A stretch of DNA of 47,083 bases, from positions 1 through 47,083 of the forward strand of contig CAZIVE010000008.1 of NCBI GenBank assembly GCA_964542435.1, read 5' to 3'. This document shows positions 1-8,459 of the stretch, one piece after another. Every line of letters starts with the position of its first letter. Positions within the stretch are counted from its first letter, which is position 1. The notes beneath the pieces were generated by a model. That model was not told the origin of the DNA. It saw nothing but the letters and a program-made list of their open reading frames with translations, and did no database searches. Origin of the DNA: CAZIVE01 sp964542435 (GTDB lineage: Bacteria; Bacteroidota; Bacteroidia; Bacteroidales; Tannerellaceae). A program made the position numbers and the translations under genes.

Positions 1-301
1 ATACCTAATTTTCCTACTGTGGTAGTAACAAAGCACCTTTCCTATAACTAATTTTCCTACTGTGGCGGTAACAAAGTACCTTTCCTATACCTAATTTTCC
101 TACTGTGGTGGTAACAGAGTACCTTTCCTATACCTAATTTTCCTACTGTGGTAGTAACAGAGTACCTTTCCTATACCTAATTTTCCTACTGTGATGGTAA
201 CAGAGTATCTTCCTTATACCTAATTTTCTTACTGTGGTGGTAACGAAGTACCTTTCCTATACCTAATTTTCCTATTATGATAGCCACATAGTACCATTCC
301 A
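1..301. repeat. Tandem array of seven 43-bp units (array 1), probably continuing left of the window
   Basis: Seven head-to-tail 43-bp units begin at 1, 44, 87, 130, 173, 216 and 259. Their shared core is AAAGTACCTTTCC, followed by an A/T-rich CTAATTTTCCTACTG segment. Units differ by a few substitutions and no indels; the last (259-301), next to the tRNA terminator, is the most diverged, as expected at an array edge. Each unit contains a small inverted repeat, GGTA/TACC, around a 6-nt loop. There are no unique spacers, so this is not CRISPR. The frame is closed by stops and I see no gene in it. The same period and core recur at 27443-27700. Confidence 0.95.
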
Positions 302-313
302 AATATTCTGTAC

Positions 314-342
314 TAAAAAAGGTCTTCATTTCTGAAGACCTT
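314..342 (-). terminator. Intrinsic terminator of the tRNA-Gly transcript
   Basis: A perfect 10-bp stem, AAGGTCTTCA with TGAAGACCTT, closes a 4-nt loop (329-332). On the minus strand it is followed by a run of T (A-run 314-320 on the plus strand). It lies 5 nt past the tRNA 3' end and separates the tRNA from the repeat array. Confidence 0.9.
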
Positions 343-346
343 CGTG

Positions 347-419
<73 letters not shown>

Positions 420-454
420 ATGACTGATACAACCTTGGTTCGTTGTTCAGCGGA

Positions 455-486
455 CAAAAGTATAGCAATTGAATTAATCTACCAAA
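455..486 (-). promoter_or_regulatory. Bacteroidetes-type promoter for tRNA-Gly
   Basis: On the minus strand TTTG (483-486) is followed by 20 nt and then TACTTTTG (455-462). This matches the -33/-7 promoter of Bacteroidetes (TTTG, 19-21 nt, TAnnTTTG). The expected start point is near 448, about 30 nt before the mature tRNA. It lies in the gap between the sufD stop and the tRNA. Confidence 0.8.
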
Positions 487-507
487 AATTTACCTTACTT
501 TTTTCTA

Positions 508-1851
508 TCACGGACAAACTGTACAACCGATGCATTTTGCCAATTCTCCACGGAAACGCTTTTCAACCAACTGATGGAGACGTTCTCGCAGCGAATCGAG
601 ACGGACATGATCGATCACATCACTCATGAAAGCGACACTGAGCATCATGCGAGCTTCATCGCGCGGAATGCCACGGCTCTGCATGTAAAACAATGCATTC
701 TCGTCGAGTTGTCCGGTCGTCATTCCATGAGAGCACTTCACATCATCGGCATAAATCTCGAGAGACGGTTTGCTGTACATTCTCGCTTCACGCGTCGTAC
801 AAAGATTACGATTGGCCTGATAAGCTTCCGTCTTCTCTGCACCCTCCTTCACTAGGATTCGTCCACTGAAAGCACCTGTTGCGCGGTCGGTCAGCACATA
901 TTTGAACAGTTCGTTGCTGGTACAATGCGGGACAGCATGTGTAATGTGACTATACGTATCGAGATGTTGTTCCCGATCGAGGACAGTCATACCACAAAGT
1001 TGCGTTTCGGCATGCTCTCCATCGAGATGAATATAGTAGTTGTTTCGTGTAAAGCCGTTGGTAAGCGTAATTCCGTCCACGAGGACATTGCTCCCCGCAG
1101 CCTGACGAACGTGGAGCGAAGAGAAACGGGTCGTTGAGATCGAACTCTCTTCCAGATCATAGTAATCGAAACGAGCACCTTCCTCAGCGAAAATCTCCAC
1201 CACTTCAGTAGAAAGAAATTTCACATCATCAATGCTGTGATCACATATCAGCAGTTTAGCTTCGGAACGCGGCTCCATGATGACCAACACACGGCGATTG
1301 GCCATAGTATCAACGTCACTTCGGAAGATATTGACCAATTGAATCGGACGCTCCACAATCACATCTTTCGGTACATATACCACAAAGCCATCCTCTGCGA
1401 GCATCGTGTTGAGTGCAATGATTCCGTCATGCGAAGAGGAAGCAGCCTTGGCATAATACTTCGAGGCAATCTCGGGATGCTGTTTACAGAAATTCTGCAA
1501 TCCTCCCACATAGACACCTTCCGGAAGATGAGCTGCAGGCGCAGCTTTCTCGTAAAAGGAATCATTGACCACAAAATAGAGCGATGTGCTCATATTGGGG
1601 ACATCACAACGAAAGACATCATTCGGATTGACCGGAATGGACAGCCGATTCAGATTGAGTCCGTAATTCGGGGCGAAAGCTTCGGCTACATCTGTATATT
1701 TATAATCCTCACCTTTCAGAGAGGGAAAACCGAGCCGCTCAAAGTCGGCCGCTGCCGCTGCTCGAGGCGCATTCATCACCTGAGCACTGTGACGACAGAT
1801 CAAGTCCTCACATTGGGCAAAGAGATCAATGTATTGTTGTTCGGATTTCAT
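508..1851 (-). CDS. sufD: SufD, Fe-S cluster scaffold component
   Basis: This 447-residue SufBD-fold protein partners SufB and SufC in the cytoplasmic complex that builds Fe-S clusters. The C-terminal half carries the family core. It includes the VKCSHG segment, which in SufD holds the conserved His facing SufB, and then the LFYMQSRGIPRDEA helix. Unlike SufB it lacks the CGAHTFPY catalytic segment. The extreme C-terminus ends in a Cys-rich CIGCTVCP tail, a possible metal or disulfide site. The start overlaps the sufC stop by 4 nt (ATGA), implying translational coupling. It is the last gene of the long minus unit. A sufS cysteine desulfurase might be expected next, but none follows; the tRNA-Gly gene and a repeat array are there instead. 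Confidence 0.95.
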   Translation of the reverse strand: MKSEQQYIDLFAQCEDLICRHSAQVMNAPRAAAAADFERLGFPSLKGEDYKYTDVAEAFAPNYGLNLNRLSIPVNPNDVFRCDVPNMSTSLYFVVNDSFYEKAAPAAHLPEGVYVGGLQNFCKQHPEIASKYYAKAASSSHDGIIALNTMLAEDGFVVYVPKDVIVERPIQLVNIFRSDVDTMANRRVLVIMEPRSEAKLLICDHSIDDVKFLSTEVVEIFAEEGARFDYYDLEESSISTTRFSSLHVRQAAGSNVLVDGITLTNGFTRNNYYIHLDGEHAETQLCGMTVLDREQHLDTYSHITHAVPHCTSNELFKYVLTDRATGAFSGRILVKEGAEKTEAYQANRNLCTTREARMYSKPSLEIYADDVKCSHGMTTGQLDENALFYMQSRGIPRDEARMMLSVAFMSDVIDHVRLDSLRERLHQLVEKRFRGELAKCIGCTVCP

Positions 1852-2609
1852 GACAGCTCCTCTCCTAACTCTTCCTTAATCCAGTCATAACCCTTCTCTT
1901 CCAGTTCGAGTGCCAATTCGGGACCCGCCGTCTTGACGATACGTCCTTTGTAAAGCACATGGACAATGTCCGGCTTAATGTAATCGAGCAGACGCTGATA
2001 GTGTGTAATGACAATGGCTGAAGTCTCCGGCGTCTTCAGTTTGTTGACACCTTCGGCAACGACTCTCAATGCATCGATGTCAAGTCCGGAATCAGTCTCG
2101 TCAAGTATGGCCAGCTTCGGTTCAAGCATCGCCATCTGGAAGATCTCGTTCTTTTTCTTCTCACCACCACTAAATCCTTCGTTAACACTGCGGTTGGCCA
2201 GTTTGTTGTCCAGTCCGACAACAGCTCGTTTCTCGCGCATCATCTTTAGAAAATCTGAAGCGGAAACAGGAGGAAGACCTTTATATACACGCTGTGCATT
2301 GATGGCTGCACGCATGAAGTTGACCATGCTCACGCCGGGAATCTCCACAGGATATTGGAAACTTAAGAAGATACCTTCGCGACTTCTGTCTTCCGGCGTC
2401 AGTGTCAGCAAATCCTTTCCATTGTATGTCACTTCACCTTTTGTGACTTCGAATGCCGGATTTCCAACCAGCACACTGCTGAGCGTACTTTTGCCGGAAC
2501 CGTTCGGGCCCATGATGGCATGTACTTCTCCGTCTTTGACAGTCAGATCGATGCCCTTCAAAATTTCCTTTCCATTGATGGAAGCGTGTAAGTTCTTTAT
2601 CTCTAACAT
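1848..2609 (-). CDS. sufC: SufC, ATPase of the SufBCD Fe-S assembly complex
   Basis: This 253-residue ABC-type ATPase powers the SufB-SufD scaffold. Visible motifs are Walker A GPNGSGKS (about residues 34-41), a Q-loop (SFQYPVEIPG), the SufC-type signature FSGGEKKKNE, Walker B LAILDETDSGLD and the switch His in VITHYQRLL. There are no membrane segments, which separates it from transporter ABC subunits; the KKKNE after the signature is typical of SufC. It overlaps sufD by 4 nt. Upstream, only 20 nt separate it from the unknown barrel gene rather than from sufB, its usual neighbour. Confidence 0.97.
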   Translation of the reverse strand: MLEIKNLHASINGKEILKGIDLTVKDGEVHAIMGPNGSGKSTLSSVLVGNPAFEVTKGEVTYNGKDLLTLTPEDRSREGIFLSFQYPVEIPGVSMVNFMRAAINAQRVYKGLPPVSASDFLKMMREKRAVVGLDNKLANRSVNEGFSGGEKKKNEIFQMAMLEPKLAILDETDSGLDIDALRVVAEGVNKLKTPETSAIVITHYQRLLDYIKPDIVHVLYKGRIVKTAGPELALELEEKGYDWIKEELGEELS

Positions 2610-2629
2610 GACTATATCTTTATTTATTT

Positions 2630-3361
2630 CTATTCATAATATCTATCAAACAATGCCGAGAACAACAGGAAAAGCAGACTTTGTCCGTCACTCGACGTAA
2701 AACGGAACGGGAAAGACACCTTGACGCCAAGGTTCAGTCCGTGATAAAAACCATTATCTCCAAGTTCCTTCATTGTCTCCATCTTGTCACTGTAGATGTT
2801 CGTATGCGAAGCAACGCCCATCGAGAATCTATAATCAATGACAAATGCCAAAGATGAAAACAGATACAAATCGCATCCGACAGAAGGAACAAAGGATATT
2901 CGCGGATTGGTCGTTTCCTGCCAATGATAAACAGGCTCGCTGCCGTTCAGCGAAAACCCCATATTATTATGTTCCGATCCATCGCCCCAATTCAGCTCCA
3001 CACCTGCGCCCAGATAAGGCTGAATGAAAATGTTCTCCGGAACAAAGTATTTCTTGATACGGCTCGTCAGACCTTCCATTGTTCGATCACCCACGCCATA
3101 ACCAACTTCCGTTCTGTAATATCCCGCTTCTACATTCCAACGATTATCCAGATAAAGCTCGCCACTCAGCAGCATTCCCTCACTTTCGTTACCTACGTTA
3201 TAACCAGGTGTATGCGTCGTAAGAACCGGATGAGCGATGGCAGTGCCAGCATACGTGAAAGCGTACAGACGTCGCGCTCCTTTGTCAACTGCCTTGACTG
3301 CAAACTGTGCATACGTTGTTGCTGAAAACAACAGCAACAACAGAACAAGCTTCACTCTCAT
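2630..3361 (-). CDS. Predicted outer-membrane beta-barrel protein inside the suf operon
   Basis: Function not recognised. The 243-residue product starts with a clear signal peptide (MRVKLVLLLLLFSATTYA, cleavage before QF). It continues with alternating aromatic/polar strands such as WNVEAGYYRTEVGYG and FIQPYLGAGVELNWG, as in small 8-10-strand outer-membrane barrels of the DUF3575/OMP_b-brl type. The C-terminus is atypical: after a barrel-like strand (GLNLGVKVSFPFRF) come about 25 residues including SLLFLLFSALFDRYYE. It sits 11 nt after sufB and 20 nt before sufC on the same strand, so it is almost certainly co-transcribed with Fe-S assembly genes. An exported protein has no obvious part in cytoplasmic cluster assembly. 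A link to iron status is possible but is only inference from position. Confidence 0.75.
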   Translation of the reverse strand: MRVKLVLLLLLFSATTYAQFAVKAVDKGARRLYAFTYAGTAIAHPVLTTHTPGYNVGNESEGMLLSGELYLDNRWNVEAGYYRTEVGYGVGDRTMEGLTSRIKKYFVPENIFIQPYLGAGVELNWGDGSEHNNMGFSLNGSEPVYHWQETTNPRISFVPSVGCDLYLFSSLAFVIDYRFSMGVASHTNIYSDKMETMKELGDNGFYHGLNLGVKVSFPFRFTSSDGQSLLFLLFSALFDRYYE

Positions 3362-3372
3362 GTCAATCGTTG

Positions 3373-4818
3373 TTATCCTACCGTATCAGCCAATGTGATA
3401 CTCAACAATTTCTGTGCTTCCACTGCGAACTCCATCGGCAGTTTATTCATCACTTCGCGGGCATAACCGTTTACAATCAATCCGACAGCCTCTTCAGGCG
3501 AAATACCACGCTGCTGGCAGTAGAACATCTGCTCCTCACTAATCTTGCTGGTTGTCGCTTCGTGTTCCACAATCGCCGTTTCATTCTGAATGTCGGCGTA
3601 AGGGAACGTATGCGCTCCACACGTAGGACTCAGCAGCAAACTGTCACACTGACTATGATTACGAGCACCCTCTGCTTTGGCAGATATCTTAACCAATCCA
3701 CGATAGCTGTTCTGGCTATGACCGGCAGAAATACCTTTCGAAACGATTGTGCTACGTGTATTCTTTCCCAGATGAATCATCTTCGTGCCCGTATCAGCCT
3801 GCTGATAGTTGTTGGTGACAGCCACACTGTAGAACTCTCCTACAGAATTATCACCAGCCAGGATACAGCTTGGATATTTCCATGTGATTGCCGAACCTGT
3901 CTCAACTTGTGTCCAGGAAATCTTACTGCCTTCACCTTTGCAAAGTCCGCGTTTCGTGACAAAGTTATAAATGCCGCCCTTACCTTCCTTGTCTCCGGGA
4001 TACCAGTTCTGGACCGTAGAATATTTCACCTCTGAATGTTCGCAGGCAATAATTTCCACAATCGCCGCATGTAGCTGATTCTCGTCTCTCATAGGAGCTG
4101 TACAACCTTCGAGATAACTAACGTAAGCATCATCATCTGCCACAATCAAGGTACGTTCAAACTGTCCTGTACCTTTGGCATTGATACGAAAATAGGTACT
4201 CAGTTCCATCGGGCAACGAACACCTTTGGGAATATATATAAAGGAGCCATCAGAAAAGACAGCCGAGTTCAACGCTGCAAAGAAATTATCACGATAGCCG
4301 ACCACACTGCCCAAATATTTCTGCACCAGATCAGGATGCTGCTGTACAGCGTCATTGAATGAGCAGAAGATGATGCCTTTTTCCGCCAACATCTCCTTAA
4401 ATGTAGTCTTGACAGAGACACTATCCATAACTGCATCAACAGCCATACCGGAGAGATGCTTCTGCTCCTCCAACGGAATACCCAACTTATCGAAAGTTTT
4501 CAGCAATTCAGGATCGACATCATCCAGACTCTTCGGCCCCTCTTTTTTCTTAGGAGCCGCATAATAGATGATATTCTGATAATCGATGGGCGGAATCTTA
4601 AGCAATGCCCAGTTAGGCATCTCCAGCGTCTGCCAATAACGGAAAGCACGCAGACGGAACCGGAGCAACCAATCAGGCTCATTCTTTTTGAAAGAGATGA
4701 GCCGAACCGTCTCTTCATCCAGTCCGCGATGAATGATATCTGTATCAATAGAGGTAACAAAGCCGTACTTATAATCACCGCTTGTTACCTCATCAAGTAT
4801 CTTATTTGAATCTTCCAT
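3373..4818 (-). CDS. sufB: SufB, Fe-S cluster scaffold
   Basis: This 481-residue scaffold is where the nascent Fe-S cluster forms in the SufBC2D complex. The family-defining C-terminal region is intact. TCGAHTFPY contains the Cys equivalent to E. coli SufB Cys405, VEHEATTSKI carries the conserved His-Glu pair, and the end reads FYCQQRGISPEEA and PMEFAVEAQKLLSI. Length is normal for the family. The start lies 9 nt after the cvpA stop, so it belongs to the transcription unit that begins at rimP. Its 3' neighbour is the barrel gene, not sufC. Confidence 0.97.
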   Translation of the reverse strand: MEDSNKILDEVTSGDYKYGFVTSIDTDIIHRGLDEETVRLISFKKNEPDWLLRFRLRAFRYWQTLEMPNWALLKIPPIDYQNIIYYAAPKKKEGPKSLDDVDPELLKTFDKLGIPLEEQKHLSGMAVDAVMDSVSVKTTFKEMLAEKGIIFCSFNDAVQQHPDLVQKYLGSVVGYRDNFFAALNSAVFSDGSFIYIPKGVRCPMELSTYFRINAKGTGQFERTLIVADDDAYVSYLEGCTAPMRDENQLHAAIVEIIACEHSEVKYSTVQNWYPGDKEGKGGIYNFVTKRGLCKGEGSKISWTQVETGSAITWKYPSCILAGDNSVGEFYSVAVTNNYQQADTGTKMIHLGKNTRSTIVSKGISAGHSQNSYRGLVKISAKAEGARNHSQCDSLLLSPTCGAHTFPYADIQNETAIVEHEATTSKISEEQMFYCQQRGISPEEAVGLIVNGYAREVMNKLPMEFAVEAQKLLSITLADTVG

Positions 4819-4827
4819 AAAATGAAC

Positions 4828-5325
4828 TTACTTCTGTTTTTCTTTTATAAACAAACTTCCCGGGTAAATGGTTGGGACGATTGCATGAATAGGCTTATAG
4901 AGAGTTGATTCCTCACGCGTTTTCTCCTTTAGAAGATGACCATTCGGATCAAGTTGTTCACCTGTATTTAAGACCAAACTAAGGAAAAGCACGGAGACCA
5001 ACAATCCGAGAAGTCCACCCATAAGATGATTGACCAAATCCAAGGGCGTTATAGCGACCATGCGATGAACGATGAATCCCGCCGCACCCAAGACAACAGA
5101 GACCAAAAGGAAACCCATCAGATAACTCACTACGGTAAGACCATGCTCAGGGAACCATCCAATCGAAAGCATAAGGATCTTTCCCCATTCTACAAGTTTC
5201 CCACAAAGGAAGATGGCCGCAAAGAGGGTTACAAGCGAAACGACCTGTTTGATGACTCCATCAAACAGGCCTTTTGCAAATCCTGCACCCGCCAGACAGA
5301 ATAAAATCATGTCTAACCAGTTCAT
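4828..5325 (-). CDS. CvpA family inner-membrane protein
   Basis: This 165-residue protein has about four hydrophobic segments (roughly 5-25, 28-50, 62-90 and 98-118) and a polar C-terminal tail ending KEKQK. The start MNWLDMILFCLAGAGFAKGLFDGVIKQ carries the D-x-x-l and G-x-x-x-G-x-x-x-G spacing typical of the CvpA/colicin V production family. That family is a widespread membrane protein linked in other bacteria to envelope stress and colicin V export; its molecular role is unsettled. It lies 2 nt after infB and 9 nt before sufB, so it is tightly co-transcribed. Family call from sequence; function not inferable here. Confidence 0.85.
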   Translation of the reverse strand: MNWLDMILFCLAGAGFAKGLFDGVIKQVVSLVTLFAAIFLCGKLVEWGKILMLSIGWFPEHGLTVVSYLMGFLLVSVVLGAAGFIVHRMVAITPLDLVNHLMGGLLGLLVSVLFLSLVLNTGEQLDPNGHLLKEKTREESTLYKPIHAIVPTIYPGSLFIKEKQK

Positions 5326-5327
5326 AA

Positions 5328-8300
5328 CTATAGTGTTTTCTTGATCTCCTTTTCTTCGAACGATTCGATGATATCGCCGACCTGAACATCGTTGTAATTC
5401 TCAATGTTAAGTCCGCAATCTTGACCGGATACAACCTCCTTTACATCATCCTTGAAACGTTTGAGTGAGCCAAGCTCTCCTGTAAACTGTACAATACCGT
5501 CACGGATCAAACGAACCTTATTGGTACGGCGGATCTTGCCTTCCGTTACAATACAACCGGCAACTGAGCCGACCTTAGAGATCTTAAATACCTGTTTAAC
5601 CTCGACAGTTGCAGTGATCTCCTCCTTGATCTCCGGAGAAAGCATTCCCTCCATAGCGCTCTTGACCTCCTCGATCGCATCGTAGATGATGGAATAGAGA
5701 CGAATCTCAACACCTTCACGCTCTGCATTTTTACGAGCAATAGCCGAAGGACGAACCTGGAAACCAATGATGATTGCATTGGATGCGGCTGCCAGTTCGA
5801 CATCCGATTCGGAAATCTGACCGATGGCCTTATGAATCACATTCACTTGAATCTCTTCAGTAGAAAGACGAATCAGAGAATCGCTCAAAGCCTCGACAGA
5901 ACCGTCCACATCACCTTTGACAATGACATTCAGTTCCTGGAAGTTGCCCACAGCAATACGACGACCGATATCATCGAGCGTCAGAATCTTACGAGTACGT
6001 ATGCCAAGTTCACGCTGAAGCTGTTCACGACGTGTCGCGATGTCACGTGCTTCCTGGTCTGTATCGAGCACATTAAACGTATCGCCGGCCTGAGGTGCAC
6101 CATTCAAACCGAGAATCAATGCCGGTTCGGAAGGAGCTACCTGTTCCATACGTTGATTACGTTCGTTGAACATCGCCTTGATACGACCGAAGTGTGTTCC
6201 GGCGAGTACGATGTCTCCAATCTTAAGCGTTCCGTTTTCAACCAGGATTGTAGCCACATAACCACGACCTTTGTCCAATGACGATTCAATGATCGTACCG
6301 GTAGCTTTATGTTTTGGATTTGCCTTCAAGTCGAGCAAGTCAGCTTCGAGTAATACCTTTTCAAGCAAATCATTCACGCCAATACCCTTCTTTGCAGAAA
6401 TTTCCTGACACTGATATTTACCACCCCAGTCTTCAACCAGGTAGTTCATATTCGCCAGTTCCTCTTTAATCTTTTCAGGATTGGCATGAGGCTTATCAAT
6501 CTTATTGATGGCAAAAACAATCGGGACACCTGCAGCAGAAGCATGATTGATAGCTTCAATGGTCTGTGGCATCACACTATCGTCAGCCGCAACAATAATA
6601 ATGGCAATATCGGTCACCTTCGCACCACGGGCACGCATAGCCGTGAAGGCTTCATGACCCGGAGTATCAAGGAAAGTTATATGACGTCCGCTGGCCAATT
6701 TCACGTTGTATGCACCAATGTGCTGCGTGATACCACCGGCTTCACCTGCGATAACGTTCGCATTACGGATATTATCCAGCAAAGAGGTTTTACCATGATC
6801 GACATGTCCCATGACCGTTACGATCGGTGGACGTGTTACCCAATCCTCTTCATTGTCGTCTTCCATTTCATCAGCCTTGATGGCTTCAACCACATCAGCA
6901 CTGACATATTCGGTCTTGAATCCGAACTCTTCAGCTACGATATTGATGGTCTCGGCATCCAGACGCTGGTTGATAGAGACCATGATGCCAATGCTCATAC
7001 AGGTTCCAATGACTTTCGTAACCGGAACGTTCATCATGTTGGCAAGATCATTGGCCGTAACGAATTCCGTCAACTTCAATACCTTGCTTTCCTCCTTTTC
7101 CAGTTCTTCCTGTTCGTGTTCACGCTTTACGACTGCATCACGTTTCTCACGACGATATTTGGCACCTTTATTAGACTTTGTCGTCAAGCGGGCAAGAGTC
7201 TCCTTAATCTGTTTCTGTACGTCCTCATCGTTAACCTCGGCCTTGATAGGTCTCTTCAGACGAGAACGGTGATCATCCGTTCTAGGAGTACGCGGATAGT
7301 TTGTTCCGGATACACTGTTGATGTCCACGCGATCTTTCTTGATACGATTGCGTTTCTTATGTTCTCCTTCCGTTCCGGGTTTTGCAGGAGCCGAAGTAGT
7401 ACCATTGGGGCGAGCCTGAAATGTTCCAGGTTTAGCGGATGCTCCGTCTTTCGGTCCGCGAGGATGTTGCTGATTCATTCCTGGGCGAGGAGCATTTGTC
7501 TTCATCTTTTCATCGCGTTCTTTACGTCTCTCCTCCTTCGTTTTCTTCTTGGGATGAGTAGATTGGTTGAGCGCATCGAGATCGATCTTACCCGTAACCT
7601 TGATATTGGTCTCAAGCCGCGGCGTATGAAGGCGGAATATCTCTTCATTATCTGTTTTTTCTGCAGCAGGCTGTTCAACGACTTCCGGAGTCACTACTTT
7701 AGGTTCTTCCTCTTTCTTTATTGGTTGAACCGGTTCCTTCTCTACAGGTTTTATAGGTTGTTCAACAACAGGCTTGACAGGTTCAGGCTTCACTTCAACA
7801 GGTTCTGCAGCTTTTGGCTGAGGCTTCTTCTCTTCAGGCACCTCCACCTTCACTTCAACTTTAGGAGCAACCTTCTCGGGTTGAGAAGCCACAGGTTCCG
7901 GTTTCGGTTCAGGTTTGATTTCCTTCTCCGGTTGTTTTACCGGTTCAACAGGAACTGCCGGCTTTTCGTGTTTCTCTTCCGTCTTATGCTCAACATGAAC
8001 ATGTTGTTCCTTAGGTTTTTCTTCAACAACCTTCTTCTCAGGAGTCGGTTCTGCAACCGGTTCCTCTTTCTTGACAGGATGAGAAGTTTCCAAATCGATT
8101 TTTCCTTTGGTAACAATTTTAGGACGGAACTCTTCTGGGATCACTGTTTCAATCTCAGAAGCCACCTTTTCCTTTTCTACCGTTTTTTCTTCAACGACCG
8201 GTGTTTCTTTTTTGAAATGGTCTCTACCAGGCTTCATCTTTGCCTCAACATATAATGAATCCTTGGCATCTTCTGGAAGGTCCTTACCAAACTCGTTCAC

Positions 8301-8438
8301 GAGCAAAGTCAATTGTTCGTCACTGATTCTTCGGTTGACATTTTCTTCAACCTCAAATCCTTTCTTTCGCAGGAACTCAGCCAATGTGCCGATTCCCACA
8401 TTCAACGTCCTTATAACAGCGTTTAATTTTATAGGCAT
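5328..8438 (-). CDS. infB: Translation initiation factor IF-2
   Basis: This 1036-residue GTPase brings fMet-tRNA to the 30S subunit. An N-terminal IF2 subdomain (about 1-50) is followed by a long low-complexity linker (about 60-300) rich in Lys, Glu, Pro and Val, then a basic region, a second IF2-N domain (ANDLANMMNVPVTKVI), the G domain and the C-terminal domains. G-domain motifs are GHVDHGKT (about 543-550), DTPGHEAF and NKIDKP. The length exceeds that of E. coli IF-2 because of the linker, which is usual in Bacteroidetes. The biased linker also creates a long open antisense frame (6486-8255) that is not a gene. It starts 21 nt after nusA and ends 2 nt before cvpA. Confidence 0.98.
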   Translation of the reverse strand: MPIKLNAVIRTLNVGIGTLAEFLRKKGFEVEENVNRRISDEQLTLLVNEFGKDLPEDAKDSLYVEAKMKPGRDHFKKETPVVEEKTVEKEKVASEIETVIPEEFRPKIVTKGKIDLETSHPVKKEEPVAEPTPEKKVVEEKPKEQHVHVEHKTEEKHEKPAVPVEPVKQPEKEIKPEPKPEPVASQPEKVAPKVEVKVEVPEEKKPQPKAAEPVEVKPEPVKPVVEQPIKPVEKEPVQPIKKEEEPKVVTPEVVEQPAAEKTDNEEIFRLHTPRLETNIKVTGKIDLDALNQSTHPKKKTKEERRKERDEKMKTNAPRPGMNQQHPRGPKDGASAKPGTFQARPNGTTSAPAKPGTEGEHKKRNRIKKDRVDINSVSGTNYPRTPRTDDHRSRLKRPIKAEVNDEDVQKQIKETLARLTTKSNKGAKYRREKRDAVVKREHEQEELEKEESKVLKLTEFVTANDLANMMNVPVTKVIGTCMSIGIMVSINQRLDAETINIVAEEFGFKTEYVSADVVEAIKADEMEDDNEEDWVTRPPIVTVMGHVDHGKTSLLDNIRNANVIAGEAGGITQHIGAYNVKLASGRHITFLDTPGHEAFTAMRARGAKVTDIAIIIVAADDSVMPQTIEAINHASAAGVPIVFAINKIDKPHANPEKIKEELANMNYLVEDWGGKYQCQEISAKKGIGVNDLLEKVLLEADLLDLKANPKHKATGTIIESSLDKGRGYVATILVENGTLKIGDIVLAGTHFGRIKAMFNERNQRMEQVAPSEPALILGLNGAPQAGDTFNVLDTDQEARDIATRREQLQRELGIRTRKILTLDDIGRRIAVGNFQELNVIVKGDVDGSVEALSDSLIRLSTEEIQVNVIHKAIGQISESDVELAAASNAIIIGFQVRPSAIARKNAEREGVEIRLYSIIYDAIEEVKSAMEGMLSPEIKEEITATVEVKQVFKISKVGSVAGCIVTEGKIRRTNKVRLIRDGIVQFTGELGSLKRFKDDVKEVVSGQDCGLNIENYNDVQVGDIIESFEEKEIKKTL

Positions 8439-8459
8439 ATATCTATCTTTGTCGTAAAC

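Noticed and set aside
1..301. CRISPR array
   Set aside because: Units are contiguous 43-mers without unique spacers, and no cas genes are in the window.
1237..1890. 217-codon plus-strand frame over sufD and sufC
   Set aside because: Antisense shadow of well-conserved Suf proteins; no promoter or recognisable domain.
6486..8255. 589-codon open frame antisense to infB
   Set aside because: It mirrors the Lys/Glu/Pro-rich IF-2 linker; its product is Arg/Phe/Leu repeats without a family, and the sense strand is clearly infB.
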